DNA of 64,000 nucleotides from Occultella kanbiaonis (GCF_009708215.1 NZ_CP046175.1:2852001-2916000); one strand, 5' to 3'. Positions 11,846 through 22,123 are shown, counted from the stretch's first letter. Made by a program: numbers and translations. Notes: generated by a model from the letters alone, not told the origin.

Positions 11846-14516
11846 CGATGGCGTCCAGATCCGCGGTGATCGCCGTGAGTGCGTCGGCCAGCGCAGCCGC
11901 GTCGGTGCCCCCGCCCTGCGCGATGTCGTCCTTGCCGCCCCCCCCGCCGCCGAGCCGGCCGGCCGCGGTCCGCACCAGGGCGCCCGCCTTCGCGCCGGCG
12001 GCGCGGGCCGCCTCGTTCGTCGCGACGACCACCACCGGACGCTCCTTCACGAGGGCTCCGATGGCCACCACGGAACCGGAGGCGTTCCCGAGCCGGTCCC
12101 GGACGTCCAGCGCGAGCGTGCGCACGTCGTCGGTCGATGCGACCTCACCGATGTCGGTGGTCACCACGAGCAGGCCGCCGTGGGTTGCCGCCTGCGCCGC
12201 GAGCGTGCCCGCGCCCGCGAGCAACTGGCCCTGACGCAGCGCCGCGAGCTCCTTCTCGGCGTCCTTCAGCCGAGTGAGCAGGCCGGAGACCCGCTCCGGC
12301 AGCTCCTCGCTGCGGGCGCCGACGAGCTGGGAGAGCTGGCCGACGAGCGCGTGCTCGCGCGCTCCGAAGCTGTACGCGCCCGCGCCGACGAGTGCGTCGA
12401 TGCGACGCACGCCGGAGCCGATGGACGCCTCACCGAGGAGGGTCACCAACCCGAGCTCCCCGGACGTACGCACGTGGGTGCCCCCGCAGAGTTCCTTGGA
12501 CCAGTCCCCACCGATGGAGACCACCCGGACCCGGTCGCCGTACTTCTCGCCGAACAGGGCCATGGCGCCCTGGGCGCGGGCCTCGTCGAGACCCATCACC
12601 GCGTCGGTCACCTCGAGGTTCTCCGCCAGCTGGGTGTTCACCCGCTCCTCGATCTCCGAGAGCACGCCCGCGGGTACCCCGGATCCGGACCGGAAGTCGA
12701 ACCGGACCCGGCTCGGGGCGTTCTCGGAACCGGCCTGGGTGGCCGAGTCGCCGAGCGATTCCCGCAGTGCCTTGTGCACCATGTGCGTGGCCGTGTGCGC
12801 GCGGCTGATGGCCCGACGGCGGTCGCTGTTGATCGTGGCCGTCGCACCCTCGTCGAGGGTCACGTCGCCGTCCACCAGCCGGCCCCGGTGCACCGGCATG
12901 CCCTTGACGGGCGCCTGGACGTCGTCCACCTCGACCAGGCCACCGCCGTCGAGCACGATCGTGCCGTGGTCGGCGAGCTGACCACCTGCCTCCGCATAGA
13001 ACGGGGTGCGGTCCAGGATGATCTCGACGTCGGCGGGCGCGTGCACCTGCGGCACCGCCACGCCGTCGACCAGGATCGCCGCGACCCGCGCGGGCGCGGT
13101 GTGGTCGGTGTAGCCGAGGAACTGCACGGGTGCGTCCAGCTCGGACTGCAGGCCCTGGTAGACCTGCGTGTCGACCCCACCACTGCGCTTGGCGAGGGCG
13201 TCCGCGCGGGCGCGTTGACGCTGCTCGGTCATGAGGGTCCGGAACGCCTCCTCGTCGACCTTCAGGCCCTGCTCGGCCGCCATCTCGAGCGTCAGGTCGA
13301 TGGGGAAGCCGTACGTGTCGTGCAGGGCGAACGCCTGGTCACCGGCGAGCAGCGTGCCGCCGGACGACTTCACCTTCGCCACCGCGGAGTCCAGGATCGT
13401 GGTGCCGGAGTCGAGGGTGCGGCGGAACGCCTCCTCCTCGCCGTAGGCGATCTGGGAGATCCGCGCGAAGTCCGTCTCGAGCTCCGGGTAGGAGGCCTTC
13501 ATCGCGTCCTTGGACACCGGCAGCAGGACCGGCAGGGTGGGCTCGGTGACGCCGAGGAGGCGCATCGCCCGCACGGCTCGGCGCAGCAGCCGCCGCAGCA
13601 CGTAGCCGCGACCCTCGTTCGCGGGCTTGATGCCGTCGGAGATGAGCATCAGGGCCGAGCGGACGTGGTCGGCCACGACGCGCATCCGCACGTCGTCGTC
13701 GTGGTTGTCGCCGTAGCGCTTCCCGGACAGCCGCTGCGCCGCCGCGATGACCGGGAACACCTCGTCGATCTCGTACATGTTGTCGACGCCCTGCTTGAGG
13801 AACGCGACCCGTTCGAGGCCCATCCCGGTGTCGATGTTCTTCTTGCGCAACTCCCCGAGGATCTCGAAGTGGTCCTTCGTGCCGCCGTCCGCGCGCTCGT
13901 ACTGCATGAACACGAGGTTCCAGATCTCGAGGTAGCGGTCCTCGTCGGCGATCGGGCCGCCCTCGACGCCGAACTCCGGCCCCCGGTCCACGTAGATCTC
14001 CGAGCACGGGCCGGCCGGGCCCCGCGCGCCGGTGGACCAGTAGTTGTCCCTCATGCCGCGGCGCTGGATCCGTTCTGCCGGCAGTCCGGCGACCTCCTGC
14101 CACAGCAGGAACGCCTCGTCGTCGTCCTGGTAGACCGTGACCCAGATGACGTCCGGGTCGAACCCGAGCCCGCCCTCGTCCTCGGAGCCCGTGATGAACT
14201 CCCAGGCGTACCGGATCGCCTCCTCCTTGAAGTAGTCACCGAAGGAGAAGTTGCCGTTCATCTGGAAGAACGTGCCGTGCCGGGTGGTCTTGCCGACCTC
14301 CTCGATGTCCGAGGTGCGCACGCACTTCTGCACGCTCGTGGCGCGCGACCACGGTGGGGTCTGTTCGCCGGTCATGTACGGGATGAACGGGACCATGCCG
14401 GCGATCACGAACAGCGTGGACGGGTCCGGGGAGATCAGCGAGGCGGACGGCACCACGGTGTGGCCGCGGTCGGAGAAGTAGGTCAGCCAACGGCGTCGGA
14501 TCTCGGCGGTGCGCAT
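11838..14516 (-). CDS. alaS: Alanine-tRNA ligase
   Basis: Charges tRNA-Ala and edits mischarged Ser/Gly. The 892 residues carry the class II catalytic core ([19 protein letters not shown] at the N-terminus, [18 protein letters not shown] motif 2 region), the tRNA-recognition domain, the editing site ([11 protein letters not shown] and [13 protein letters not shown]), and the C-terminal DHHA1/C-Ala domain with a [15 protein letters not shown] segment. ATG 14516 is preceded by GAGGA at 5-9 bases; the longer upstream frame is not conserved. The end overlaps the ruvX start. Confidence 0.97.
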   Translation of the reverse strand: MRTAEIRRRWLTYFSDRGHTVVPSASLISPDPSTLFVIAGMVPFIPYMTGEQTPPWSRATSVQKCVRTSDIEEVGKTTRHGTFFQMNGNFSFGDYFKEEAIRYAWEFITGSEDEGGLGFDPDVIWVTVYQDDDEAFLLWQEVAGLPAERIQRRGMRDNYWSTGARGPAGPCSEIYVDRGPEFGVEGGPIADEDRYLEIWNLVFMQYERADGGTKDHFEILGELRKKNIDTGMGLERVAFLKQGVDNMYEIDEVFPVIAAAQRLSGKRYGDNHDDDVRMRVVADHVRSALMLISDGIKPANEGRGYVLRRLLRRAVRAMRLLGVTEPTLPVLLPVSKDAMKASYPELETDFARISQIAYGEEEAFRRTLDSGTTILDSAVAKVKSSGGTLLAGDQAFALHDTYGFPIDLTLEMAAEQGLKVDEEAFRTLMTEQRQRARADALAKRSGGVDTQVYQGLQSELDAPVQFLGYTDHTAPARVAAILVDGVAVPQVHAPADVEIILDRTPFYAEAGGQLADHGTIVLDGGGLVEVDDVQAPVKGMPVHRGRLVDGDVTLDEGATATINSDRRRAISRAHTATHMVHKALRESLGDSATQAGSENAPSRVRFDFRSGSGVPAGVLSEIEERVNTQLAENLEVTDAVMGLDEARAQGAMALFGEKYGDRVRVVSIGGDWSKELCGGTHVRTSGELGLVTLLGEASIGSGVRRIDALVGAGAYSFGAREHALVGQLSQLVGARSEELPERVSGLLTRLKDAEKELAALRQGQLLAGAGTLAAQAATHGGLLVVTTDIGEVASTDDVRTLALDVRDRLGNASGSVVAIGALVKERPVVVVATNEAARAAGAKAGALVRTAAGRLGGGGGGKDDIAQGGGTDAAALADALTAITADLDAIGG

Positions 14517-14547
14517 GGGTCCTCGTTCGGGGATAGATCGGGGCGGT

Positions 14548-14566
14548 CCTGCCGGCGGCCGGCAGG
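14548..14566 (-). terminator. Hairpin between the DUF6167-like gene and alaS
   Basis: CCTGCCGG-CGG-CCGGCAGG is a perfect 8-base stem with a 3-base loop in the 76-base gap. It could be a partial terminator or an alaS leader hairpin. No U-tract and no T-box motif are present. Confidence 0.4.
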
Positions 14567-14592
14567 GCGCTACTCGGTGGCGCTCGGAGCGC

Positions 14593-14934
14593 CTAGAAGA
14601 ACTCGTTCTCGTCGTCCGGGTCGTAGCCACCGGACTCGGCAGCGGCGCGGCGGTCGGCCGCGCGACGCTCCTCACGCACCCGGGCGGCTCGCGCCTGCTC
14701 CTCCTCGGAGGGCAGCAGAGCGGCGGTGAGGGCGGCCTCGTTCTCGGCCATCGAGGCCCGGAACGTCTCGCCGAGCTCCTTGGCGGTGGTGGCGAGCTCG
14801 GTGATCGAGTCCGCGATGCCGGCCGGGCTGACCGCGTGGGCCACCTTGCCGACGGTGTTGTTCAGCCGGCCGACCTGGCGTAGCACCAGCACGGTGACGC
14901 CGACGCCCACGCCGATCCAGAACAGCCGCTTCAC
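14593..14934 (-). CDS. Small membrane-anchored protein (DUF6167-like)
   Basis: A 113-residue protein with one N-terminal membrane span ([20 protein letters not shown]), an amphipathic middle ([23 protein letters not shown]), and a charged Arg/Glu/Asp-rich tail. GTG 14934 overlaps the stop of the DUF948 gene by 4 bases. This pair next to alaS is common in actinobacteria. Its function is unknown; co-location with a DUF948 protein suggests a membrane or cell-envelope role. Confidence 0.7.
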   Translation of the reverse strand: MKRLFWIGVGVGVTVLVLRQVGRLNNTVGKVAHAVSPAGIADSITELATTAKELGETFRASMAENEAALTAALLPSEEEQARAARVREERRAADRRAAAESGGYDPDDENEFF

Positions 14935-15284
14935 TTCTTCTCCGCCTTGCCGAACAGGCCGCGCACCGCCAGCGAGAAGGCCGCCACCTTGATCAGCGGC
15001 GCGCCGACCGTGGCGGCGACCAGGGACGTCATCGCGGACACGTTCGTGGAGACCTCGGCCACCGCGGTCGTGACCGTGTCCACCTTGGCGATCTGGCCGT
15101 TGGTGGAGGTGATCGTCTGGGCGGCCTCGTCGATCACCGGGAGGGTGTGCTCGGTGATCTGGGCCAGGGACGTACGGGCCTCGTCCATGACGCGGCCGAG
15201 CTTGAACAGCGGGATCGCGAGCGCTCCCACGAGCAGCACGAACGCGATCGCCGCGATCAGACCTGCGATGTCTCCCAATGACAT
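14931..15284 (-). CDS. DUF948 domain-containing membrane protein
   Basis: A 117-residue protein with an N-terminal membrane helix (GDIAGLIAAIAFVLLVGALAIPLFKL) and a long helical region (about residues 30-85) typical of DUF948, plus a second hydrophobic stretch near 85-108. Function is unknown. A good Shine-Dalgarno AGGAGG lies 7 bases before ATG 15284, and a possible -10 (TAGTGT, 15333-15338) is about 50 bases upstream. It probably starts the transcript that continues into alaS. Confidence 0.8.
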   Translation of the reverse strand: MSLGDIAGLIAAIAFVLLVGALAIPLFKLGRVMDEARTSLAQITEHTLPVIDEAAQTITSTNGQIAKVDTVTTAVAEVSTNVSAMTSLVAATVGAPLIKVAAFSLAVRGLFGKAEKK

Positions 15285-15396
15285 GACGCTGCCTCCTGAG
15301 GCTTCTGGGGCGGGGGGAAGATCCTCGGGGCGACACTACCGGTTGCGGCTCGGGAACCGGGTACCCGATCCGGAGCCGGGTGATGAAACGAACCCA

Positions 15397-15430
15397 CCCC
15401 GGGTACGGCCGTGGTGCGGCCGTCCCGGGG
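15397..15430 (-). terminator. rpsD transcription terminator
   Basis: On the minus strand CCCCGGG-ACGGCC, a 7-base loop, then GGCCGT-A-CCCGGGG forms a 13-pair stem with one bulged A, about 32 bases after the rpsD stop. GTGGGTTCGTTTC follows. The remaining bases of the 15285-15462 gap hold the DUF948 leader. Confidence 0.75.
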
Positions 15431-15462
15431 CGGGCTCGATGCTCCGACGATCGTCTGCTGCG

Positions 15463-16089
15463 TCAGCGCGAGTAGTGCTCCACGACCAGCTGGACCTCGC
15501 AGGTCACGGGGACCTCGGCGCGCTTCGGGCGCCGGACCAGTTCGAAGCGGAGCTTCTCGAGGTCGACGCTCAGGTACTCGGGCACCTGGGGCAGGACGTC
15601 CCGGTGGGCGCCGGCGGCGGCCACCTGGAACGGCACCATGGTCTGGCTGCGCGGCTTGACCTGCACGACCTGGCCGGGCTTCACGCGGAACGAGGGGCGG
15701 TCCACGAGCTTGCCGTCGACCAGGATGTGGCGGTGCACCACGGACTGGCGGGCCTGGGCGATGGTGCGGGCGAAGCCGGAGCGCAGCACGAGCGCGTCGA
15801 GGCGCATCTCGAGCAGTTCGACCAGCGACTCACCGGTCAGCCACGGCTCGCGGCGGGCCTCGTCGAAGGCGCGGCGAAGCTGGACCTCACGCAGCCCGTA
15901 CTGGGCGCGCAGACGCTGCTTCTCCTTCAACCGGACGGCGTAGTCGCTCTCGGTGCGGCGACGGGCGCGGCCGTGCTCGCCCGGCGGGTAGGGCCGCTTC
16001 TCGAAGTACTTGACGGCCTTCGGCGTGAGGGCGAGGCCCAGCGCGCGGGACAGTCGCACCTGGCGGCGCGTGCGGTTCTGTGATGCCAT
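15463..16089 (-). CDS. rpsD: 30S ribosomal protein S4
   Basis: Primary 16S rRNA-binding protein that nucleates the 5' domain of the small subunit. The 208 residues begin MASQNRTRRQVRLSRALGLAL and contain the S4 RNA-binding domain (MRLDALVLRSGFARTIAQARQSVVHRHILVDGK). The N-terminal zinc-binding cysteines are missing, so this is the Zn-independent (C-) form. AGGAA precedes the ATG by about 10 bases. It is monocistronic, between a strong terminator and a structured leader, separate from the main ribosomal operons. Confidence 0.97.
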   Translation of the reverse strand: MASQNRTRRQVRLSRALGLALTPKAVKYFEKRPYPPGEHGRARRRTESDYAVRLKEKQRLRAQYGLREVQLRRAFDEARREPWLTGESLVELLEMRLDALVLRSGFARTIAQARQSVVHRHILVDGKLVDRPSFRVKPGQVVQVKPRSQTMVPFQVAAAGAHRDVLPQVPEYLSVDLEKLRFELVRRPKRAEVPVTCEVQLVVEHYSR

Positions 16090-16123
16090 GCGAAATGTGT
16101 TCCTGTCGTGTTGTTGATGACGT

Positions 16124-16158
16124 CACACCACTGCTCCGGCGGATGCCGGTGTGGTGTG
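16124..16158 (-). promoter_or_regulatory. Hairpin in the rpsD leader (candidate autoregulatory site)
   Basis: On the minus strand CACACCAC pairs with GTGGTGTG (8 bases), and an inner CCGGC-GGAT-GCCGG stem sits within the loop. The element lies about 35 bases upstream of the rpsD start, within the divergent 207-base gap to the P450 gene. S4 represses its own mRNA in other bacteria, so a leader role is plausible. A GTCGCG/CGCGATC pair further upstream (about 16170-16200) may extend it. Confidence 0.5.
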
Positions 16159-16296
16159 GGGCCGACTCCCGATCGCGTCCCTGACGGGTGCGCGACCCTC
16201 GGCTAGGGCCCCAGGTGTCCGAACGGACAACCCAACGAGTCTACCGCACCCACCGGGGCCGCATGGCACAGTGGGTGGGAACGAAGGGGGCATCGC

Positions 16297-17580
16297 GTGA
16301 CTGTCCTGTCCTACCGCCCGGCCGAGATCCTCGGGCGTTGTCATGACCGTTTCGGCCCGGTGCTGCGTGTCGGTGGCCGGCGCGGGTTCGCGTACCTGCG
16401 CGGCGCGGCCGCCAACGCCGCCGTGTTCGCGGCCACGGACCGGTTCCGTTGGGAGGAGGCCTTCGCCGGGCTGGTGCCGGTGGACGGGCCGACCTCCATG
16501 ATCGTCTCGGACGGAGCGCAGCATCGGCGTCGTCGTCGGCTCGTGCAGCCCGCCATGCACCATCGGCAGGTTGCCCACTATGTGCAGATCATGGCGGCCA
16601 CGGCGGATGGTGCCATCGACTCGATGCGGCCCGGCACCGAGGTCGACGCCTACGCCTTGTTCCGGGCTGCCATCAGACGCAGCACCATCCATGCATTGTT
16701 CGGACCCGAGCTCGCGGCGGACGCGGACGACCTGGGGCGCAGCCTGCAACCACTGCTGGACCTGGTGGACGGGCTCCCGGCAGCCACCGACTGGCACCGG
16801 CGGTTGCGCACGCCTGGCTGGCAGCGCGCCGGCCGGGCCCGGGCGACACTCGACCGGCGCATCCGCGCGGAGATCGACCGCGCCCGCTCGCTCGGACCGC
16901 GCGCGGGCGATCATGTGCTGGCGACGCTGGTCAACGGCCGTGGCGACGACGGCGAGGGTCTGACCGACCGGGAGATCCGGGACCAGGTCGTCACACTGAT
17001 CGCAGCGGGCTACGAGACGACGAGTGCAGCCATGGCATGGGCGATCTACTCCCTCGCGCAGGAACCCGAGGTCTGGGCGACGGCCCGCGCCGAGGTGCGG
17101 GCCGCCGTCGGCGACCGAGCACCGGGACCGGGCGACCTGCGCGCCCTGCCGTACCTGGCCGCCGTAGTGAACGAGACCCTGCGCCTGTACCCGCCGGCGG
17201 TCGTGACCGCGCGATATGTGGCCAAGGATTTCGAGGTTGAGGGGCGCCTGATCCGACCGGGTGCGACCCTGCTGCTGAGCCCGTACCTGACCCACCGCAT
17301 GCCCGAGTCCTGGGACCGCCCGCTGGAGTTCCGCCCGCAGCGGTGGCTACCTGGATCGACCGAGTACACGAGGCCGGGACCGGCGCGCTACCTGCCGTTC
17401 GGCGGTGGTCCGCATCGGTGCATCGGGGCAACCATGGCCACGACGGAACTGATCGTGATGCTGGCCCGTGTGGTCGCTCGTCTGGACCTGACGCTGCCGC
17501 CGCAGCGGATCCGTCCGACCGGATTCGCGGCGATGCGACCGCGCAACGGCCTGCGCGTGCACGTCACCGCACGCCGGTGA
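16297..17580 (+). CDS. Cytochrome P450
   Basis: Heme-thiolate monooxygenase of 427 residues, soluble bacterial type. The oxygen-binding I-helix motif is AAGYETTS (236-243), the K-helix ExxR is ETLR (293-296), the PERF-like segment is FRPQRW, and the heme loop is FGGGPHRCIG with ligand Cys375. It needs ferredoxin and reductase partners, none of which is adjacent. GTG 16297 follows GAAGGGGG by 6 bases. Substrate is unknown; the motifs resemble P450s that hydroxylate fatty acids or terpenoids but do not settle this. It is an isolated + strand gene inserted between rpsD and rarA. Confidence 0.95.
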   Translation: MTVLSYRPAEILGRCHDRFGPVLRVGGRRGFAYLRGAAANAAVFAATDRFRWEEAFAGLVPVDGPTSMIVSDGAQHRRRRRLVQPAMHHRQVAHYVQIMAATADGAIDSMRPGTEVDAYALFRAAIRRSTIHALFGPELAADADDLGRSLQPLLDLVDGLPAATDWHRRLRTPGWQRAGRARATLDRRIRAEIDRARSLGPRAGDHVLATLVNGRGDDGEGLTDREIRDQVVTLIAAGYETTSAAMAWAIYSLAQEPEVWATARAEVRAAVGDRAPGPGDLRALPYLAAVVNETLRLYPPAVVTARYVAKDFEVEGRLIRPGATLLLSPYLTHRMPESWDRPLEFRPQRWLPGSTEYTRPGPARYLPFGGGPHRCIGATMATTELIVMLARVVARLDLTLPPQRIRPTGFAAMRPRNGLRVHVTARR

Positions 17581-17601
17581 CGAACGCGACCGAGGCGCGC
17601 C

Positions 17602-18951
17602 CTACTCCAACATCGCGCGGATCCGCGCAAGCCGCTCCGTGAGGCCGCGTTCGTAGCCGCGGTCGGTCGGGCTGTAGTACTGGGTGCCCTGCAGGTCGTC
17701 GGGCAGGTACTGCTGACGGGCCACCCCGTGCGGCTCGTCGTGGGAGTAGACGTAGCCCTGGCCGTGGCCCAGACGCTTCGCCCCGGCGTAGTGCGCGTCC
17801 CGAAGGTGCACCGGGACCAGCGGCACCTTGCCCGCCTGGACGTCGGCGAGGGCGGCGTTGATCGCATTGTAGGAGGCGTTCGACTTGGGTGCGGTGGCGA
17901 CGTGCACCACGGCCTGCCCGAGGATGATCCTGGCCTCCGGCATGCCGATCATGGCCACCGCCTGTGCCGCGGCCATCGCGGTCTGCAGCGCCGCCGGGTC
18001 CGCCATGCCGACGTCCTCGGACGCCGCGATCACGATCCGCCGGGCGATGAACCGGGGGTCCTCCCCCGCCTGGATCATCCGGGCGAGGTAGTGCAGCGCG
18101 GCGTCCACGTCGCTGCCCCGCATCGACTTGATGAACGCGCTGATCACGTCGTAGTGCTGATCGCCGTCGCGGTCGTAGCGCACGGCGGCGACGTCGATCG
18201 CGCGCTCCACGGCCTCCAGCCCGATGACGGCGTCGGCGCCGCCGGCCGACTGTGCCGTGCCGGCGGCGGCCTCCAGGATGGTCAGGGACTTGCGGGCGTC
18301 GCCCCCGGCCAGGCGCAGTAGGTACGCACGGGCCTCGTCATCGAGGGAGACCAGCCCGGCCAGACCCCGTTCGTCGGTCAGCGCGCGGGTCAGCAGCGCG
18401 TCCAGGTCGCCGGTCTCCAGTGGGCGCAGGGTGAGCATGATCGACCGGGACAGCAGCGGTGAGATCACCGAGAAGCTCGGGTTCTCGGTGGTCGCGGCCA
18501 TCAGGGTGACCCAGCGGTTCTCGACCGCGGGCAGGAGCGCGTCCTGTTGGGTCTTGGAGAACCGGTGCACCTCGTCGATGAACAGCACCGTCTCGCCGCC
18601 GGACCCGGCCAGCCGGCGCCGGGCGTCCTCGATCACGGCCCGCACGTCCTTCACCCCGGCGGTGACCGCGGACAGTTCCACGAACCGCCGGCCCGAGACG
18701 TGCGCGACCAGGTAGGCCAGCGTGGTCTTGCCGGTGCCCGGCGGTCCCCAGAGGATCACCGACGACGGCGGCAGCGCCCCCGGCACGGGCGGGTCGATGA
18801 GCCGGCGCAGCGGCGACCCGGGCTCTAGCAGGTGGTCCTGGCCGAGCACCTCGGCGGGGACCGAAGGGCGCATCCGGACCGCGAGCGGGGCCCCCTCCCG
18901 GGTCCGCGGGACGCCGACGTCGTCGGTGCCGGCAGCTTCGAACAGATCCAC
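17602..18951 (-). CDS. rarA: Replication-associated recombination protein A (RarA/MgsA, AAA+ ATPase)
   Basis: AAA+ clamp-loader-like ATPase acting at stalled replication forks with SSB. The 449 residues contain Walker A GPPGTGKT (69-76), Walker [11 protein letters not shown], the sensor segment [12 protein letters not shown], and the C-terminal tetramerisation domain with [18 protein letters not shown]. Start GTG 18951 has a -10-like TAGGCT ending 6 bases upstream, giving a leaderless mRNA. It converges with the P450 gene (21 bases) and diverges from the MMPL gene. Confidence 0.95.
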   Translation of the reverse strand: MDLFEAAGTDDVGVPRTREGAPLAVRMRPSVPAEVLGQDHLLEPGSPLRRLIDPPVPGALPPSSVILWGPPGTGKTTLAYLVAHVSGRRFVELSAVTAGVKDVRAVIEDARRRLAGSGGETVLFIDEVHRFSKTQQDALLPAVENRWVTLMAATTENPSFSVISPLLSRSIMLTLRPLETGDLDALLTRALTDERGLAGLVSLDDEARAYLLRLAGGDARKSLTILEAAAGTAQSAGGADAVIGLEAVERAIDVAAVRYDRDGDQHYDVISAFIKSMRGSDVDAALHYLARMIQAGEDPRFIARRIVIAASEDVGMADPAALQTAMAAAQAVAMIGMPEARIILGQAVVHVATAPKSNASYNAINAALADVQAGKVPLVPVHLRDAHYAGAKRLGHGQGYVYSHDEPHGVARQQYLPDDLQGTQYYSPTDRGYERGLTERLARIRAMLE

Positions 18952-18957
18952 GCGAGC

Positions 18958-18963
18958 AGCCTA
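18958..18963 (-). promoter_or_regulatory. Candidate -10 box of rarA (leaderless)
   Basis: TAGGCT on the minus strand ends 6 bases before GTG 18951, and no Shine-Dalgarno is present. No clear -35 is seen. The MMPL gene starts 76 bases away on the other strand. Confidence 0.5.
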
Positions 18964-19038
18964 CGCGGCCGGTACGACGCCGCCGGCCGCGCGGCTCCGC
19001 GCCGCGGTCGTGACCACGCGCGCCGGCGGGCTGTCATC

Positions 19039-21315
19039 ATGTGTCCCGTGTTCGATCGCCTGGGACGTGACATCGCCCACCGCCCCCGCCTGACCGTGTT
19101 CCTCTGGATCCTGCTGGTCGGTGGGTGCCTCGCGCTCGCCCTGACCGGGGTCGGCGGGCAGGGTCTGTTCGACCGGCTGCACTCCGGCGAGCCTCGGGTC
19201 CCCGGCTCCCAGAGCCAGATCGGCTCGGACATCGTCGCCGACAACGACGAGACCGGCGAGACGATCTCGCTGGTCGTGCAGGGTGTGGATCTGGCCGACG
19301 CCGAAGCGGTGAACGACGCCGGCCGCGCGGCCGCCACCCTGCACACCACACTGCTGGCGATCGACGGCGTCGAGTCGGTGGTGGATCCGTTCGTGTTCCC
19401 CGGCGGTCCCGCGGCCGAGGAGGCCACTGCCTTCGTCTCGACGGCGCAGGACGGCTTCTTCGTCTCGGTCACCCTCGAGCCGGACGCACCTGCCGCCGCC
19501 CATGACGAGGTCGTGACCGAACTGGAGGAGTTCCCCGCGACGGCCTCCGACGGGGCCACCGGGCTGGTCTCCAGTTCCCCGATCGTCACCGACGAGATCA
19601 TCGGTCAGTTGCAGACGGACCTCGCCCGCGGCGAGGCCGTGGCGTTGCCGATCTCGTTGCTGATCATGATCGTGGTGTTCGGCGGCTTCCTGACGGCGGG
19701 GATGCCGCTGGCCGGTGCGCTCGCCTCGATCGCCGGTGGCCTGGGCACCCTGTACGGCTTCTCCTACGTGCTGGACCTCGACTCGGTCGTGGTGAACGTC
19801 GTGACCGTGCTCGGGCTCGGCCTGTCCATCGACTACGGCCTGCTGATCGTGTCCCGGTTCCGGGAGGAGATCCAGGCTGCTGCGGCCGCCGAGGCCGAGC
19901 TCGGCTCCGGCGAGCGGCGCCAGCGGGGCAACAGGGGCAGGCGCGGCGTGGACCCGGTCCTGGTCCGCGCCCTCCGGCGCACCATGACGACGGCGGGGCG
20001 CACCGTCACGTTCTCGGCCGTGACCGTGGCGGTCTCGATCGCCGGGCTGTTGCTGCTGCGGCCGGACATCCTGAAGTCGCTCGGCGCGGCGGGGGTGTCC
20101 GTCGTCATCATCGCGGTGGCCTCGGCGCTGACCCTGGTGCCGGCGCTGCTGGTGCTCGTCGGACGTCGGATGCTGCAGCCCTCGGTGCTCACCAAGGTGC
20201 CGGTGCTGCGGTCCCTGATCGGCAAGCTCGGCGACGTCGCGCCCGAGCACGGCTTCTTCTCCAGGCTGGCCGGCGTCGTGCAGAAGCGGCCGTGGGTGGT
20301 CCTGGTGCTGACCACGGTCGTGCTGGGCCTGCTCGCCTCCCCCGTGCTCGGCCTCCAGCTGCGCAACTCGACGACCGAGCTGCTGCCCCGCGACTCCGAC
20401 CAGCGCGACTTCATCGACGTGGTGCAGGCGGACTACCCGCTCCTGGCGACCCCCGCGATCCAGGTGCTCGTCGAGGCCGACCCGGCGCAGGCCCAGGCGT
20501 TCGCCGACGAGATCGCTACGCTGCCGGACGTCGAGGGCGTGAACCCACCCACCGCCGTCGGGACGGAGTACCACCTGATCGGGGTGCGCCCGGACACCGA
20601 CGAGGCCGGTGGTGAGGTGGCCACCGGGGTGGTGGAGGAGATCCGCGCCCTCGGGACCGGGGACGGCGCTCCGGAGCAGATCTGGGTGCTCGGCCAGGCG
20701 GCCAACCAGATCGACTTCACCGACGCGCTGATCGAGGGCCTGCCGTGGGCGGTGGGCATCGTGGTCCTCGCGACGTTCATCCTGCTGTTCCTGATGACGG
20801 GCTCGCTCCTGGTGCCGCTCAAGGCGCTGCTGATCAACGTCCTCTCCCTCGCTGCCTCGCTCGGGATCACGACCTGGATCTTCCAGGAGGGGCACCTCTC
20901 CGGACCGCTCGGGTTCACCTCGACCGGTGGCCTCGAGTCCTACGTGGTCGCCATCGTGATCGCGTTCGGGTTCGGCCTGGCGATGGACTACGAGGTGTTC
21001 CTGCTCGCCCGGATCAAGGAGTTCTACGACGCCACCGGCGACAACGACCTCGCGGTCCGAAGGGGCCTGCAGCAGTCCGGGCGGATCATCACCTCCGCGG
21101 CCCTGGTGATCGTGGTCGTGTTCGCCGGGTTCGCGACCGGGGAGCTGATCGCCATCAAGCAGGCCGGCGTCGCGCTCGCGCTGACCGTGCTCGTGGACGC
21201 GACGCTCGTGCGGATGCTGCTCGTGCCCGCCACGATGACGCTGCTCGGGCACTGGAACTGGTGGGCGCCGAAGCCGTTGCGCCGCCTGCACAAGCGGTTC
21301 GCGATCCAGCACTGA
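19039..21315 (+). CDS. MMPL/RND-family membrane transporter
   Basis: A 758-residue inner-membrane transporter with two MMPL halves, each with a span, a large extracytoplasmic domain and five clustered spans (about 200-400 and 570-745). The motif LGLGLSIDYGLLIVSRFREE is in the first half and FGFGLAMDYEVFLLARIKE in the second; the D-Y dyads are proton-relay residues of the family. Mycobacterial relatives export lipids; the substrate here is unknown. ATG 19039 is used, with GTG 19048 also possible; no strong ribosome site decides. Confidence 0.88.
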   Translation: MCPVFDRLGRDIAHRPRLTVFLWILLVGGCLALALTGVGGQGLFDRLHSGEPRVPGSQSQIGSDIVADNDETGETISLVVQGVDLADAEAVNDAGRAAATLHTTLLAIDGVESVVDPFVFPGGPAAEEATAFVSTAQDGFFVSVTLEPDAPAAAHDEVVTELEEFPATASDGATGLVSSSPIVTDEIIGQLQTDLARGEAVALPISLLIMIVVFGGFLTAGMPLAGALASIAGGLGTLYGFSYVLDLDSVVVNVVTVLGLGLSIDYGLLIVSRFREEIQAAAAAEAELGSGERRQRGNRGRRGVDPVLVRALRRTMTTAGRTVTFSAVTVAVSIAGLLLLRPDILKSLGAAGVSVVIIAVASALTLVPALLVLVGRRMLQPSVLTKVPVLRSLIGKLGDVAPEHGFFSRLAGVVQKRPWVVLVLTTVVLGLLASPVLGLQLRNSTTELLPRDSDQRDFIDVVQADYPLLATPAIQVLVEADPAQAQAFADEIATLPDVEGVNPPTAVGTEYHLIGVRPDTDEAGGEVATGVVEEIRALGTGDGAPEQIWVLGQAANQIDFTDALIEGLPWAVGIVVLATFILLFLMTGSLLVPLKALLINVLSLAASLGITTWIFQEGHLSGPLGFTSTGGLESYVVAIVIAFGFGLAMDYEVFLLARIKEFYDATGDNDLAVRRGLQQSGRIITSAALVIVVVFAGFATGELIAIKQAGVALALTVLVDATLVRMLLVPATMTLLGHWNWWAPKPLRRLHKRFAIQH

Positions 21316-21316
21316 G

Positions 21317-21334
21317 GACCGGACCCGCCCGGTC
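21317..21334. terminator. Shared hairpin between convergent genes
   Basis: GACCGG-acccgc-CCGGTC lies in the 19-base gap between the MMPL stop and the GNAT stop. It could serve both transcripts, though it lacks a U-tract. Confidence 0.4.
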
Positions 21335-22123
21335 TCAGCCTCGCCGGTGCGTCTCGACCTCCTGCCCGACGGCGAAGCCGAGCCTCGTATACAGGCGCCG
21401 GGCGGGCGCGTTGTCGGCGTACATGCCGAGGCTCACCTGCCCGGTGCTCGCAATCCCACCGCGGGTCATGGCCGCGGTGACCGCGGCACCGAGGCCGCGG
21501 CCTCGCCACGCCGGCACGGTCGCGATCGAACCGAGGTGCACGGAGGCCGGACGCTGCGTCGTTCCGCCGATCGCCCGCAGGCTGCCCTGCCCGTCCCGCC
21601 ACCCGAACCAGCGCGCCCCCTCCCGGTCCAGCGTGAGGTGGGTGGTCGGGTTCGCCTCCGCCTGCACGGCAAGGATCTCCTCGGCGTCGGCAAGAGGATC
21701 GAGGGTGCGGACCGCGTCCTCACCCGGCGTCGCCGGAGGTGAGGTCTCGGTCCAGAGCCAGTCCCAGTGGGAGACGGTCGGCAGAGCGAGCGCGGCGGCG
21801 ACGGCCGGGTCCAGCCGGTCCCAGGTGCCGCGCGTCACGCTCGCCACGGCCACCTGCGCGAGGTGCCCGGACCCGGCGGCGGAAGGGCCGCCGTCGGGCG
21901 TGATGACGTCCGTGAGGACCGCCGCCAGGGCGGCGGGCTCCCCCACTCCGATCAGCGCCGCGGTGTCCGGCCGTGGCCGCGCGAGGAACAGCAGGGCGCG
22001 CTCGTCACCCCAGGCGAGGGGGTCGGTCCACCGATCGAAGTCGTCGACGACGAACCGATCGGCCGACCAGGGCGCGGGTAGGTCGGTGACGCTCCGGGGG
22101 CGCAGGGCCTCCGGCTGCGTCAC
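21335..22123 (-). CDS. GNAT family N-acetyltransferase
   Basis: A 262-residue acetyltransferase. The acetyl-CoA loop (motif A) is [21 protein letters not shown] followed by [23 protein letters not shown], with the conserved Tyr in RLYTRLGF. The N-terminal half (about 1-120) is more divergent and may form a second degenerate GNAT fold. The acceptor substrate is unknown. ATG 22123 overlaps the aspS stop by 4 bases, so it is translated from the aspS mRNA. Confidence 0.85.
   Translation of the reverse strand: MTQPEALRPRSVTDLPAPWSADRFVVDDFDRWTDPLAWGDERALLFLARPRPDTAALIGVGEPAALAAVLTDVITPDGGPSAAGSGHLAQVAVASVTRGTWDRLDPAVAAALALPTVSHWDWLWTETSPPATPGEDAVRTLDPLADAEEILAVQAEANPTTHLTLDREGARWFGWRDGQGSLRAIGGTTQRPASVHLGSIATVPAWRGRGLGAAVTAAMTRGGIASTGQVSLGMYADNAPARRLYTRLGFAVGQEVETHRRG

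Noticed and set aside
10215-14729. A 1504-codon open frame on the + strand across mltG, ruvX and alaS
   Set aside because: It lies antisense to three well supported genes and its composition (runs of Arg, Gly, Ala, Val, His, Asp) matches the shadow of high-GC coding DNA; no family motif is present.
18961-21312. A 783-codon open frame on the minus strand across the MMPL transporter
   Set aside because: Rich in Gln, Arg, His, Asp and Gly, with no motifs; antisense to clear membrane segments of the transporter.
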